Positions 35,072 to 45,719 are shown, numbered from the stretch's first letter. The stretch is DNA of 64,000 nt from Mycobacterium florentinum (GCF_010730355.1 NZ_AP022576.1:1488001-1552000); one strand, 5' to 3'. Program-made: numbers and translations. Notes: generated by a model from the sequence alone, not told the origin.

Positions 35072-37570
35072 TTACTCCTCTGGGAGGTCGGATCCGTCGG
35101 CGTTGGCGCCACCGCGGATCAGCGCCAGCGTTCCGGCCAGCTCGTCGGGCTTGACCAGCACCTCGCGCGCCTTGGATCCCTCGGACGGCCCGACGATGCC
35201 GCGGGTCTCCATCAGGTCCATCAGCCGGCCGGCCTTGGCGAAGCCGACGCGCAGCTTGCGCTGCAGCATCGAGGTGGAGCCGAACTGGCTGGACACCACC
35301 AGCTCGACGGCCTGCAGGAAGACGTCCATGTCGTCGCCGATGTCGGGGTCGACGTCGGTGCGCTCGGCGGTGGGCTTGGCGGTGGTGACGCCCTCGGTGT
35401 ATTCGGGTTCGGCCTGGTCCTTGCAGGCGGTGACGACGGCGTGGATCTCGTCGTCGGTGATGAAGGCACCCTGCAGCCGGACGGTCTTGTTGGCGCCCAT
35501 CGGCAGGAACAGGGCGTCGCCCATGCCGATCAGCTTCTCGGCACCCTGCTGGTCCAGGATCACCCGGCTGTCGGTCAGCGACGACGTCGCGAACGCCAGC
35601 CGCGAGGGCACATTCGTCTTGATCAGCCCGGTGACCACGTCGACGGACGGGCGCTGGGTGGCCAGCACCAGGTGGATGCCGGCGGCGCGGGCCTTCTGGG
35701 TGATCCGCACGATCGCGTCCTCGACGTCGCGCGGCGCGGTCATCATCAGGTCGGCCAGCTCGTCGACGATCGCGACCACGTACGGGTAGGGCCGGTATTC
35801 GCGCTGGCTGCCCAGCGGCGCGGTGATGGCGCCGGATCGCACCTTGGTGTTGAAGTCGTCGATGTGCCGCACCCGGGAGGCCTGCATGTCCTGGTAGCGC
35901 TGCTCCATCTCCTCGACCAGCCAGGCCAGCGCGGCGGCCGCCTTCTTCGGCTGGGTGATGATCGGCGTGATCAGATGCGGAATGCCTTCGTACGGCGTGA
36001 GTTCTACCATCTTCGGGTCGATCAGGATCATCCTGACCTCTTCCGGGGTGGCCCGGGTCAGCAGCGACACCAGCATGGAGTTGACGAAGCTGGACTTACC
36101 GGATCCGGTGGAGCCGGCCACCAGCAGGTGCGGCATCTTGGCGAGGTTGGCCGAGATCATCTCGCCCTCGATGTCCTTGCCGAGCCCGATGATCAGCGGG
36201 TGGTGGTCCCGGCGGGTCGACGGGTCGGTGAGCACGTCGGCCAGCCGCACCATTTCGCGGTCGGTGTTGGGCACCTCGATACCGACGGCGGACTTGCCGG
36301 GGATCGGGGCCAGCATCCGGACGCTCTCGGTGGCCACGGCATAGGCGATGTTCTTCTGCAGCGCCGTGATCTTCTCGACCTTGACGCCCGGTCCCAGCTC
36401 CACCTCGTAGCGGGTGACGGTGGGACCGCGGGTGCAGCCGGTGACGGCCGCGTCGACCTTGAACTGGGTCAGCACCTCACCGATGGCCTCGGCCATCTGG
36501 GTGTTGGCCGCGCTGCGCTTCTTGGGTGGGTCGCCGGGGACGAGCAGGTCCATCGACGGCAGCGCGTAGGGGCCTTCGACGACCCGGTCGACCACCGGGG
36601 TGTCCGGCTTCTTGACGGCACGACGGCGGGTCTTCGCGATCGCGGGTTCGGGAACGGTGGGCGTCTCGTCCGGCAGCGGGTCGTCGAGAACGACGGGGGT
36701 CTTGTCGGCCGCCGGCCACGCCTGCGGCTCCTTATCCGGCGCGGCCTGGTCGTAGTACCCGTCGGAAAAGTCTTCGCGCGCTTCGTCATCGGCGTATTCG
36801 TAGTCGTCCTCGTCGGCGTAGAGCTCGTCGACGAACGGGGTGCCGAACAGGGCGCGCATCATTTCGGGCAGCTCGCGGATGGTGGTGCCGGTCAGTAGCA
36901 GCAGCCCGAACATCGCGCCGATGAACAACAGTGGCGCGGCGATCCAGGGCGTCAACCCGTCGGCCAGTGGGCCGCCGATCGCAAAGCCGATGAATCCTGC
37001 TGCGCGACGGCGTAATTCGGGGTCTCCCGGTGAACCCGACCACAGGTGGCGCAGACCGAGCAGCGAAAAGCTGATCATGCTCGCGCCCAGGATCAGCCGC
37101 GGCCGCGCCTCGGGATTGGGTTGAGTGCGCATCAGCACCACCGCCACCGCACCGAGTACGGCCGGCAGCGCCAGGACACCGGCCCCGATGAACGTGCGCA
37201 GCACCGCGTCGACCCACGCGCCGATCGGCCGCGCGGCATCGAACCACGAGCTCGCGGCAACCACGACGGCAAGCGCGAGCAACACCAGCGCGACCCCGTC
37301 GCGGCGGTGCCCGGGCTCGATGTCACGGGCCCGCCCGATCGACCGTGCCGCGCCGCCGGTACCCCGTGCCGCCATCAGCCAGGTGGCCCGCATCGCCCGC
37401 CCGCCGGTTATGCCGGCGGCGACGAGCAGGGACCGGTGGCGCCGTTTGGCCCGCCTGCTCGCCTTCTTGCGGGCGGGTGCCGGTCGCGCACTTCGAGACC
37501 CGCTAGACCGCGAAGTGGCCTTTGACCTGCTCGTTCGGGTTCCGGAGCGGGCAGCGGTCTTACTAGCCAT
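35072..37570 (-). CDS. ftsK: DNA translocase FtsK
   Basis: An 832-residue septal DNA pump that clears chromosomes from the division site. It has a basic N-terminus (1-45), then about four transmembrane helices (about 95-245). An acidic Asp/Glu/Tyr linker follows (about 260-300). The RecA-type motor has Walker A AGSTGSGKSS (about 495) and Walker B VAIVDELADLMM. The C-terminal winged-helix gamma domain (about 760-832; SQFGSTSMLQRKLRVGFAKAGRLMD) reads KOPS sites. The ATG at 37570 (MASKTAARS) is preferred to the frame opening at 37624. It is slightly shorter than the M. tuberculosis protein (883), mainly in the linker. Confidence 0.95.
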   Translation of the reverse strand: MASKTAARSGTRTSRSKATSRSSGSRSARPAPARKKASRRAKRRHRSLLVAAGITGGRAMRATWLMAARGTGGAARSIGRARDIEPGHRRDGVALVLLALAVVVAASSWFDAARPIGAWVDAVLRTFIGAGVLALPAVLGAVAVVLMRTQPNPEARPRLILGASMISFSLLGLRHLWSGSPGDPELRRRAAGFIGFAIGGPLADGLTPWIAAPLLFIGAMFGLLLLTGTTIRELPEMMRALFGTPFVDELYADEDDYEYADDEAREDFSDGYYDQAAPDKEPQAWPAADKTPVVLDDPLPDETPTVPEPAIAKTRRRAVKKPDTPVVDRVVEGPYALPSMDLLVPGDPPKKRSAANTQMAEAIGEVLTQFKVDAAVTGCTRGPTVTRYEVELGPGVKVEKITALQKNIAYAVATESVRMLAPIPGKSAVGIEVPNTDREMVRLADVLTDPSTRRDHHPLIIGLGKDIEGEMISANLAKMPHLLVAGSTGSGKSSFVNSMLVSLLTRATPEEVRMILIDPKMVELTPYEGIPHLITPIITQPKKAAAALAWLVEEMEQRYQDMQASRVRHIDDFNTKVRSGAITAPLGSQREYRPYPYVVAIVDELADLMMTAPRDVEDAIVRITQKARAAGIHLVLATQRPSVDVVTGLIKTNVPSRLAFATSSLTDSRVILDQQGAEKLIGMGDALFLPMGANKTVRLQGAFITDDEIHAVVTACKDQAEPEYTEGVTTAKPTAERTDVDPDIGDDMDVFLQAVELVVSSQFGSTSMLQRKLRVGFAKAGRLMDLMETRGIVGPSEGSKAREVLVKPDELAGTLALIRGGANADGSDLPEE

Positions 37571-37764
37571 GGGCTCTAGCCTAGTCGCACTAGCCCCATA
37601 ATCACCATCTGCCACACGGGTCACAAAAGTGTGTCAATTCGGTCATCAGCGCGCCTCGGCGGGGCCCGAAACGGCCCGTCGGCCGCGGCAGGAGTGCCGG
37701 CAGCCACGATTCGCGCGTGAGTAGGGTGACAAACATCCCGCCGCCACCCCTCAAGGAGCTCCGC

Positions 37765-38079
37765 ATGCCCGTCGTCGTCGTCGCCACTTTGACCGTCAAA
37801 CCCGAGTCGGTCGACATCGTCCGCGACATCCTCACCGCCGCGGTCGAAGAAGTTCACGAAGAGCCGGGCTGCCAGCTTTACTCGGTGCAACAGAGCGGCG
37901 AAACGTTCGTCTTCATCGAGCAGTGGGCCGACGAAGAGGCGCTCAAGGTGCACAGCACGGCGCCCGCGATCGGCAAGCTGTTCGCTGCGGCCGGTGAGCA
38001 CCTGTCCGGCGCGCCGGACATCAAGACGCTGCAGCCCATCCCCGCGGGCGACCCGGACAAGGGACAACTGCGCAAGTGA
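37765..38079 (+). CDS. Antibiotic-biosynthesis-monooxygenase-type protein (Rv2749-like)
   Basis: A 104-residue ABM-fold (dimeric alpha/beta barrel) protein. Core: [33 protein letters not shown] and [22 protein letters not shown]. Members include quinol monooxygenases and heme-degrading enzymes; no heme-ligand assignment is possible here. AAGGAGCTCCGC precedes the ATG. Its stop overlaps the GTG start of the SDR gene by 4 nt, so the two are coupled, suggesting a shared oxidative pathway. Confidence 0.85.
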   Translation: MPVVVVATLTVKPESVDIVRDILTAAVEEVHEEPGCQLYSVQQSGETFVFIEQWADEEALKVHSTAPAIGKLFAAAGEHLSGAPDIKTLQPIPAGDPDKGQLRK

Positions 38080-38909
38080 CTGCGCGCGGCCCGGAAGGGC
38101 CACTGAAGGGAAAAGTCGCGCTGATCACCGGTGCGGGCCGCGGCCAGGGCCGCGCCCACGCGGTTCGGCTGGCCGGCGACGGCGCCGATGTGATCGCCAT
38201 CGACATCTGTGCGCCGATCGCCAGCGTCCCCTATGCCCTGGCCACGCCCGAGGACCTGGCGGCCACCGTCAAACTCGTCGAGGACACCGGCGCCCGCATC
38301 GTGGCCGCACAGGCCGACGTGCGTGATCGCGAGTCGCTGACGGCCGCGGTGCAGGCCGGCATCGACGAGCTCGGCCGGCTCGACATCGTGGTGGCCAACG
38401 CCGGCATCGCCCCGATGCAATCCGGTGACGACGGCTGGCGCGACGTGATCGACGTCAACCTCACCGGCGTCTACAACACGATCAAGGCCGCGATACCCAC
38501 CATGGTCAAGCAGGGCGACGGTGGGTCGATCGTGCTGATCAGTTCGGCCGCGGGCCTGGCCGGTGTCGGCAGCCCGGACGCCGGGTCGGTCGGCTACGCC
38601 GCGGCCAAGCACGGCGTGGTCGGGTTGATGCGGATTTATGCGAATCTGCTTGCCCAGCAAATGATCCGAGTCAACTCGATCCACCCCTCCGGGGTGGAGA
38701 CGCCGATGATCAACAACGAGTTCACCCGGGAATGGCTGGCCAAGATGGCCGCCGCGACCGACACGCCGGGGGCGATGGGCAACGCGATGCCGGTGGAGAC
38801 GCTGGACGCCGAGGACATCGCCAATGCGGTGGCGTGGCTGGTCTCCGACCAGGCGCGCTACATCACCGGCGTGACCCTGCCGGTCGACGCGGGCTTTTTG
38901 AACAAGTAG
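38076..38909 (+). CDS. Short-chain dehydrogenase, mycofactocin-coupled type (Rv2750-like)
   Basis: A 277-residue SDR. Cofactor motif is [16 protein letters not shown] (18-33); NAG is at VVANAGIAP (about 104-112). The catalytic Ser-Tyr-Lys are in SSAAGLAG, then GYAAAKHG. The IDICAPI insertion after beta-2 and the length are typical of SDRs that keep NAD(H) bound and use mycofactocin as electron acceptor; that coupling is inferred from family. The GTG start overlaps the ABM gene stop. Confidence 0.9.
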   Translation: MTARGPEGPLKGKVALITGAGRGQGRAHAVRLAGDGADVIAIDICAPIASVPYALATPEDLAATVKLVEDTGARIVAAQADVRDRESLTAAVQAGIDELGRLDIVVANAGIAPMQSGDDGWRDVIDVNLTGVYNTIKAAIPTMVKQGDGGSIVLISSAAGLAGVGSPDAGSVGYAAAKHGVVGLMRIYANLLAQQMIRVNSIHPSGVETPMINNEFTREWLAKMAAATDTPGAMGNAMPVETLDAEDIANAVAWLVSDQARYITGVTLPVDAGFLNK

Positions 38910-38914
38910 CTGCC

Positions 38915-39787
38915 ATGGCGCGAAACCCCGCTGCACAGACCGCTTTTGGCCCGATGGTGCTGGCCGCCGTCGAGCAGAACGAACCGGCCGGGCGCCGCCT
39001 GGTCGACGACGACCTCGCGGACCTCTTCCTGCCGGCCCCGCTGCGCTGGCTGGTCGCCACTACCCGGGCGGCGCCGATCCGGCGCCTGATGATCCGCGGA
39101 TCGGAATGGGCCGGCCCCGGACTGTGGGCAAACCTGGCCTGCCGCAAGCGCTTCATCGCCGACAAGATCACCGAATCGCTCGACGACATCAAAGCGGTGG
39201 TGATCCTCGGCGCCGGACTCGACACCCGCGCCTACCTGCTGAACCGGCAGGTCCGCATGCCGGTCTTCGAAGTGGATCTGCCGGTCAACATCGCCCGCAA
39301 GGCCCAGGCGGTACGAAGGGTGCTGGGGGGTCCACCCCTCTCGGTTCGATTGGTGGCCTTGGATTTCGAGCGCGACGACCTGCTCACCGCGCTGGCCGAG
39401 CACGGCTATCACACCGATTACCGGGCCTTCTTCGTCTGCGAAGGCGTCACGCAGTACCTCACCGAAGACGGCGTGCGGCGAACACTCGACGGCCTGCGTG
39501 CGGCCGCGCCGGGCAGCCGGCTGGTGTTCACCTACGTCCGCCGCGACTTCATCGACGGGACCAATCTGTATAGCACCCGCACGTTGTATCGCAAAGTCCG
39601 CAAGCGCCAACAACTTTGGCATTTCGGCATCGAGCCCGACGAGGTCGCCGACTTCATCGCCGAGTACGGTTGGCGGCTGGTCGAGCAAGCCGGACCGGAT
39701 GAACTGGTCGCGCGTTACGTCGAGCCCACCGGCCGCAAACTCAAAGCGTCGCAACTGGAATGGTCGGCCTACGCCGAGAAGACGTAA
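38915..39787 (+). CDS. SAM-dependent methyltransferase (Rv2751-like)
   Basis: A 290-residue class I methyltransferase of the leucine-carboxyl/O-methyltransferase-like family abundant in mycobacteria. SAM motif I is VVILGAGLDTRAYLL (about 90-104) and FEVDLP follows (motif post-I). VCEGVTQYLTEDGVRRTL is the family hallmark. The acceptor is unknown. The ATG at 38915 lies 5 nt after the SDR stop, completing a three-gene ABM-SDR-methyltransferase operon. The 3' end faces the Esp cassette. Confidence 0.88.
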   Translation: MARNPAAQTAFGPMVLAAVEQNEPAGRRLVDDDLADLFLPAPLRWLVATTRAAPIRRLMIRGSEWAGPGLWANLACRKRFIADKITESLDDIKAVVILGAGLDTRAYLLNRQVRMPVFEVDLPVNIARKAQAVRRVLGGPPLSVRLVALDFERDDLLTALAEHGYHTDYRAFFVCEGVTQYLTEDGVRRTLDGLRAAAPGSRLVFTYVRRDFIDGTNLYSTRTLYRKVRKRQQLWHFGIEPDEVADFIAEYGWRLVEQAGPDELVARYVEPTGRKLKASQLEWSAYAEKT

Positions 39788-39798
39788 CGCGTCGTTGA

Positions 39799-40113
39799 TC
39801 AGCGATCCAGGAGCTGTCGGTCGATGTTCTCGCTCGCTTCGCCGTCGGCGCTTCCATAGACGGTTTTCGCCGTGCGCAGCTTGCCGGCCAGATCGGTCGA
39901 CGCCTTGCTCACGGCATCGGCGGTCTTTTTCCGCGCGGCCGCAGCCCTGGTGAAAGCCACATTGGATGCCCCGCTGATGATGCCGTGGGTGACCCAGGTG
40001 GCGACTTCCACATTGGAGCCCGCCGATGCCGCGGTCGTGGCCTGGGTGGCCGCCTGGTCTTGTTTCTTCGCCAACGTGTCGAGGTGTTCGGGTGTGACGG
40101 CTAGGTCAGCCAT
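39799..40113 (-). CDS. EspC/EspF-like ESX-1 secretion-associated protein
   Basis: A 104-residue protein of the EspC family (DUF2580), ESX-1 co-secreted substrates. It aligns with EspC along its length: an N-terminal L-x-V-x-P-E-x-L-x-x-L-A start, a central V-T-H-G-I-I-S-G motif, and a K-L-R-T-A-K-T-V-Y end region. The type VII export signal YxxxD is present at Tyr86-Asp90, near the C-terminus as required. It lies 32 nt downstream of an EspA/E-like gene, the same arrangement as espA-espC and espE-espF. Absent from this locus in M. tuberculosis. Confidence 0.85.
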   Translation of the reverse strand: MADLAVTPEHLDTLAKKQDQAATQATTAASAGSNVEVATWVTHGIISGASNVAFTRAAAARKKTADAVSKASTDLAGKLRTAKTVYGSADGEASENIDRQLLDR

Positions 40114-40145
40114 GACTACTTCTCCTTAAGTCTTGTTTTGCTGGA

Positions 40146-41522
40146 TCACACTGTGGTCGGCCGCTGGGCTGGTTCATCGCGCGTTACCTCGACCTCGATG
40201 GGTGCGGGCCCGACCGGGCTCGCACCCGCGGCGGCGTAACCCGCGCCCGCGGCTTCTTCGGTGAGGAGCTCGGGCATCACCGGCTCGCGCTCCTGCGCGA
40301 CCATGCCGGCGATATCCGCCAGCTGCATCTTGGCCTGGTTGACCAGGCTTTCGGGCTTGGATACCCGGCTGGACAAGCTGGTGGTCTGTCCCGACATTGC
40401 GGCCGCCTGAACCAGCGTGGGCATGGTGCCCGTCGGCGTGGACACCGACGCGTAGTCCGGTGCGGCGGCCGCCGCGGGTGCCGCTGCGGGTGCCGCGGGT
40501 GCTGGGGCGCCGCCGGGACCGGCCGCGCCCAGCGAAACGTCTGGGCGCCCGCGTTGCTCCACGCGCTCGTCGGCCGCCGGCGGCGACGCGGTCGGCCCGC
40601 CGGCACTGACGGGCGTGTCGGACAGGCGGGCCGAGACGGCCTCGAAGCTCGACACCGTCGACCCGCCCAACGCGGCCACCTTCGACTCAGCGACCGAATC
40701 GTTATGAACGGTCCCCGCGGCCATCGCCGCGTAGCTGTCGGCCAGCGCATCTGCCTTCTTACCGTTTTCGATCGAATAGCCGAGCAAGGTGCCCAGAAAC
40801 GCGACAGCAGCCGAAATCCCCAAACTCGCAACCGTGATCGCGAAGACCTTGGCGACCACGGGGCCGGCCGGCGCCGGCACAGTAAACGTGAGGATCACCT
40901 CGATGACGAGAGCCGCCAACAGGACATCGTTGAGGATGCCGAAAGCCAAATGCATGTGGGTGACCCAGTCGGCCTGATTCTTCACCAGGGCCGCCAGCTG
41001 GTTATCCAGGTCGGCCATTGTCTGCGCGATATTCTGCAACGACTTGTCCTGACCGGCATAGGCTTCCGAAGCCTCACCCTCCCACCCGGCGTCGGGAAGA
41101 GCAGACTTCAGCTGCTCGGCGAGCGTGGTGAATTGCTGTGACCCGGTTTTCAGGGAAGCTCCGTCATACGGTGTCCCGAATCCGGTCGTCAGCTGCAAGA
41201 GTTGGACGGCTGTGATGGTCCAGGAGATGATGCTGAGCCCTTTGGCGAACTCTTTGGCGCCCTGCGGTCCGCCCATCTGGTTTGTCAGATTCATCCTGGC
41301 GAGCGGAGATAGGGACTTGAAATAGCCCGCAATCATCTTCCCGGTAAAAGGAGCCACCAGGCCCCCAATGTCGCCCGCGGTATTGGTCGCCGTCGCCGCA
41401 TAACCTTCTGCGCCCGGTTCGGATCCGCTCCAACCGCTGAAATCGAGGCCCAGGCCCGTGCCTTGTTGACCCAGGGCGGCCAGGCTGGCAAGGACCTTCG
41501 CGGCAGCAGCAAATACAGACAT
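40146..41522 (-). CDS. EspA/EspE-like ESX-1 substrate-type protein
   Basis: A 458-residue protein of the EspA/EspE family. The N-terminal helical domain has W-x-G at 147-149 (AGWEGEASEAYAGQD), with a YxxxD pattern at 155-159. Two hydrophobic helices follow (about 197-217 and 222-248), then an Ala/Pro-rich, low-complexity region (about 300-380) and an acidic C-terminal segment. EspA/EspE are ESX-1 substrates needed for co-secretion; secretion of this one is inferred. The divergent region behind its ATG is unusually AT-rich. It is first in a two-gene operon with the EspC/F-like gene. Confidence 0.85.
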   Translation of the reverse strand: MSVFAAAAKVLASLAALGQQGTGLGLDFSGWSGSEPGAEGYAATATNTAGDIGGLVAPFTGKMIAGYFKSLSPLARMNLTNQMGGPQGAKEFAKGLSIISWTITAVQLLQLTTGFGTPYDGASLKTGSQQFTTLAEQLKSALPDAGWEGEASEAYAGQDKSLQNIAQTMADLDNQLAALVKNQADWVTHMHLAFGILNDVLLAALVIEVILTFTVPAPAGPVVAKVFAITVASLGISAAVAFLGTLLGYSIENGKKADALADSYAAMAAGTVHNDSVAESKVAALGGSTVSSFEAVSARLSDTPVSAGGPTASPPAADERVEQRGRPDVSLGAAGPGGAPAPAAPAAAPAAAAAPDYASVSTPTGTMPTLVQAAAMSGQTTSLSSRVSKPESLVNQAKMQLADIAGMVAQEREPVMPELLTEEAAGAGYAAAGASPVGPAPIEVEVTRDEPAQRPTTV

Positions 41523-41793
41523 CGGAGATTCCCTTCACGCGTTCAGATTGTGTGCACGATGGGCCAGGTCATCGTGTCGCACGCTCAGCGTAACCCCGCC
41601 CTCAGTGTGGTTACGGCACCAATTTTTCGGCGCATCAATTGCAACTGAAAATCAGATTCACTTAAAAAAACTTCCGTTAAATACCTGCGCTCGGAACGGA
41701 AAAGTCACTCTAAACTTGAGGAAATCTGGACCGAAAACGTGACCAGTTGAACCCCGCATCAATGCTGCTGCCCGACAAGGAAGGACGCCAGTG
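41523..41793. promoter_or_regulatory. AT-rich divergent promoter region of the Esp cassette
   Basis: About 270 nt between the EspA/E-like and EspL-like genes. The stretch 41618-41740 is markedly AT-rich for this genome, with runs such as AATTTTT and CTTAAAAAAACTTC. Such islands are typical targets of Lsr2 and of EspR at esx/esp loci in M. tuberculosis. No defined operator can be assigned by eye. Confidence 0.5.
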
Positions 41794-42141
41794 ATGACCG
41801 CCCAAATGCACCCCCAGGTCGCCGAGGCGCTGCGCCAAGCACAACAGTTTCAGTCGGTCCTCGACGACCATCTGCATCGCACGGACACCGGTACCTTCAC
41901 GGCCGCCGACGAAACCGAAACCGTCACAGTCACCCTGAACGGCCAGCTGGTGTTGACCGACCTCACCATCGAACCGGGCCTGCTCAGGCTGGGCGCCGAG
42001 ACCGTCGAGGAGCGCATTAACGGCGCGCTGCAGAAAGCAGCCGCCGCGGCGACCGCGACCAACGAGGCCGAGGAAGAGCGCCTGGTCACGTCGCTCGCCG
42101 AAATCACCGGCTCGCTGAGCAGCATCCTCGGCGTGACCTAA
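41794..42141 (+). CDS. EspL-like protein (YbaB/EbfC family)
   Basis: A 115-residue YbaB/EbfC-fold protein with the pattern of EspL (Rv3880c, also 115): an N-terminal helix with AEALRQAQQFQSVLDDHL, a central sheet ETETVTVTLNGQLVLTDLTIEPG, and a C-terminal helix ending in LAEITGSLSSIL. EspL stabilises ESX-1 substrates and interacts with EspD; a similar role for the adjacent Esp pair is inference. The ATG at 41794 follows AAGGAAGGACGCCAGTG; a GTG at 41791 is also possible. It is convergent with rnj. Confidence 0.82.
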   Translation: MTAQMHPQVAEALRQAQQFQSVLDDHLHRTDTGTFTAADETETVTVTLNGQLVLTDLTIEPGLLRLGAETVEERINGALQKAAAAATATNEAEEERLVTSLAEITGSLSSILGVT

Positions 42142-42188
42142 ACGGACACCGGAAAGTACTGCAGCAGTTTTCATTTCGTTGAGACAGG

Positions 42189-43865
42189 TCAGACTTCGAT
42201 GACGGTCGGCACGATCATGGGGTGCCGGCGATAGGTTTCGCCCACCCATTTGCCGACGGTGCGCCGCACGCCCTGAGCGATCCGGTTCGGGTCGGTCACG
42301 TTGTTGGCGACCAGCGCTTCCAGCTCTTCTTCGACCTTGCGCACCACGGGCTCGAGCGCCTTGGGGTCCTCGGAGAATCCGCGCGAATACAGATGCGGCG
42401 TCGCCGCCGGGCGCCCGGTGCCGCGGGTGACCACCACAGTCACCGCGACGAACCCCTCCGACAGAATGAGCCGCTCCCCCAGCGTGATGTCGCCGACATC
42501 GCCGGTGACCAGCCCGTCTACGAACATCATGCCGACCGGCACCGCCCCTGCGATCGACGCCCTGCCCCCGACCAGATCGACGCTGACACCGTTCTCGGCC
42601 AACAGAATTGACTCCTCCGGCACCCCGGTGGTAGCGGCCAGCTTGGCGTTGGCACGCAGCATGCGCCAGGTGCCGTGCACCGGCATCACATTGCGGGGCC
42701 GCACCCCGTTGTACAGGAAGAGCAGCTCGCCGGCGTAGGCGTGGCCCGAAACATGCACCCGGGCTTGGGCATTGGTGACCACTCGGGCGCCGATCTTGGA
42801 CAGCGCATCGATGACGCCGTAGACGGCCTCCTCGTTGCCGGGGATCAGCGACGACGACAGCACGACCAGATCCCCCGCGGTCAGCGTGATACTGCGATGC
42901 TCGCCGCGCGACATCCGGGACAGGGCCGCCATCGGCTCGCCCTGAGTACCGGTGGTGACCAGCACCACCCGCTCGGGCGCCATCATCTCGGCCGCCCCGA
43001 TGTCGATCAGGTCGGAATCGTTGACTCGCAGGAATCCCAGGTCCCGGGCGATGCTCATGTTGCGCACCATGGACCGCCCGACGAACGCCACCCGTCGGCC
43101 CAAAGCCACTGCGGCATCGATGATTTGCTGCACCCGGTCGACGTTGGACGCGAAGCAGGCCACGATCACGCGGCCTTCGGCGCCGCGGATCAGCCGGTGC
43201 AGGGTCGGGCCCACCTCGCTTTCGGACGGCCCGACACCGGGATGCTCGGAATTGGTCGAGTCGCACAAGAACAGATCCACCCCGGCGTCGCCGAGCCGCG
43301 ACATGCCGGGCAGATCGGTGGGCCGGCCGTCCAACGGGGTTTGGTCGAGCTTGATGTCACCGGTGTGCAATACCGTTCCCGCGCCGGTGTACACCGCGAT
43401 GGCCAAGGCATCCGGGATGGAGTGGTTCACCGCGAAGTATTCGCAGTCGAATACGCCGTGATGGCTGCTCTGTCCCTCTTTGACTTCGACGAACACCGGC
43501 TTGATGCGGTGCTCGCGGCACTTGGCCGCGACCATCGCCAGGGTGAACTTGGAGCCGACGACCGGGATGTCGGGCCGCAGCTTGAGCAGGAATGGGATCG
43601 CCCCGATGTGGTCCTCGTGCGCATGCGTCAGGGCCAGCGCCTCGATGTCGTCGAGCCGGTCTTCGATGTGGCGCAGGTCGGGCAGGATCAGGTCGACGCC
43701 GGGCTCGTCGTGCGTGGGAAACATCACGCCGCAGTCGATGATCAGCAACCGGCCCAAGTGCTCGAAAACCGTCATGTTGCGGCCGATTTCGCTGATGCCA
43801 CCGAGCGCAGTGACCCGCAACCCACCTGCGGTCAACGGACCTGGCGGGCTGAGGTCTTCGTTCAC
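42189..43865 (-). CDS. rnj: Ribonuclease J
   Basis: A 558-residue metallo-beta-lactamase/beta-CASP nuclease with 5'-3' exo- and endonuclease activity in rRNA and mRNA processing. The metal motif is LTHAHEDHIGA (about 73-83); later ligands are in VNHSIPDA and HTGDIK. The beta-CASP domain follows (about 210-370), then HVSGHAYAGEL and the C-terminal dimerisation domain. The GTG at 43865 gives exactly the M. tuberculosis length (Rv2752c, 558); the frame extends to 43895 inside dapA. It lies 7 nt behind dapA, so they are co-transcribed. Confidence 0.95.
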   Translation of the reverse strand: MNEDLSPPGPLTAGGLRVTALGGISEIGRNMTVFEHLGRLLIIDCGVMFPTHDEPGVDLILPDLRHIEDRLDDIEALALTHAHEDHIGAIPFLLKLRPDIPVVGSKFTLAMVAAKCREHRIKPVFVEVKEGQSSHHGVFDCEYFAVNHSIPDALAIAVYTGAGTVLHTGDIKLDQTPLDGRPTDLPGMSRLGDAGVDLFLCDSTNSEHPGVGPSESEVGPTLHRLIRGAEGRVIVACFASNVDRVQQIIDAAVALGRRVAFVGRSMVRNMSIARDLGFLRVNDSDLIDIGAAEMMAPERVVLVTTGTQGEPMAALSRMSRGEHRSITLTAGDLVVLSSSLIPGNEEAVYGVIDALSKIGARVVTNAQARVHVSGHAYAGELLFLYNGVRPRNVMPVHGTWRMLRANAKLAATTGVPEESILLAENGVSVDLVGGRASIAGAVPVGMMFVDGLVTGDVGDITLGERLILSEGFVAVTVVVTRGTGRPAATPHLYSRGFSEDPKALEPVVRKVEEELEALVANNVTDPNRIAQGVRRTVGKWVGETYRRHPMIVPTVIEV

Positions 43866-43872
43866 CTGTCGA

Positions 43873-44784
<912 letters not shown>

Positions 44785-44961
44785 TTACCTGGCGGTGCCA
44801 AACCGATTTCGCCGCCGCGCGGCTCAGGACCGCGGTGCGCGGGCCCTCGATTGTGCGCTGAGGGTTTCGTCTGTGCGGTTAGGGTGGCGACACGCCGGGC
44901 GGGGCCACCCGGGACGCACACGCGACGCCGAGCTTGCACACTCGAATTCGCGCCGCCCGGC

Positions 44962-45714
44962 TCAGGCTTCGGTGGCTAACGGACTGGTCGCGACCTCGGT
45001 CCCGTCGGCAAGAGCGGCGATCTCGAAATCGGCGAAAACCGCCGGTGCCACCGCGCCGAGCTGGCGCAGGCATTCGATGGCCAGGCGCCGGATTTCCACA
45101 TCGGCGTGCTCGCTGGCGCGCATCGCGATGAAGTGCCGCCACGCCCGATAGTTCCCGGTCACGACGATGCGGGTTTCGGTGGCGTTCGGCAGCACCGCGC
45201 GGGCCGCCTGCCGGGCTTGCTTGCGGCGCAGCACGGCGTTGGGCTGATCGGCGAACTTGGCTTCGAGCTTGGCCAGCAGTTCGGTATAGGTGGCGCGGCT
45301 GGCGTCGGCGGCCGCGGCCAGGATCTGTTCCAGTTCTGGGTCGTCCTCCAAGCCGGGCGGCACGACGATCTGCGAGTCCACCTCCGGCACGTAGCGCTGC
45401 GAGAGCTGCGAATAGGAGAAATGCCGGTGCCGGATCAGTTCGTGGGTCAACGACCGCGAAATGCCGGTGATGTAGAACGAGACGTTCGCGTGCTCGAGCA
45501 CCGAGAAGTGGCCGACGTCGATGATGTGTTTGATGTAGCCGGCATTGGTCGCGGTCTTGGGGTTGGGTTTCGCCCAGCTCTGATAGCAGGCGCGGCCGGC
45601 GAACTCGACCAGTGCGGGCCCGCCGTCGGCATCGGTGCTCCACGGCACGTCCGGCGGCGCCAAGAACTCGGTCTTGGCGATCAGTTGTACGCGCAGCGGC
45701 GCGGTCTCGGCCAC
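44962..45714 (-). CDS. thyX: Flavin-dependent thymidylate synthase ThyX
   Basis: A 250-residue FAD-dependent enzyme making dTMP from dUMP with methylene-THF and NADPH. The ThyX motif [17 protein letters not shown] (about 95-111) is intact. Start GTG at 45714 gives exactly the M. tuberculosis length; an upstream frame to 45813 lies within hsdS. It sits 5 nt after the hsdS stop, hence at the end of the ycaQ-like/hsdM/hsdS operon. The window also encodes the classical ThyA, so both synthases are present. Confidence 0.96.
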   Translation of the reverse strand: MAETAPLRVQLIAKTEFLAPPDVPWSTDADGGPALVEFAGRACYQSWAKPNPKTATNAGYIKHIIDVGHFSVLEHANVSFYITGISRSLTHELIRHRHFSYSQLSQRYVPEVDSQIVVPPGLEDDPELEQILAAAADASRATYTELLAKLEAKFADQPNAVLRRKQARQAARAVLPNATETRIVVTGNYRAWRHFIAMRASEHADVEIRRLAIECLRQLGAVAPAVFADFEIAALADGTEVATSPLATEA

Positions 45715-45719
45715 GGCGC

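Noticed and set aside
41710..43266. 518-residue minus-strand open frame
   Set aside because: It is a shadow of rnj and the EspL-like gene in another frame, Arg/Gly-rich and without domains; both real genes have clear family matches.
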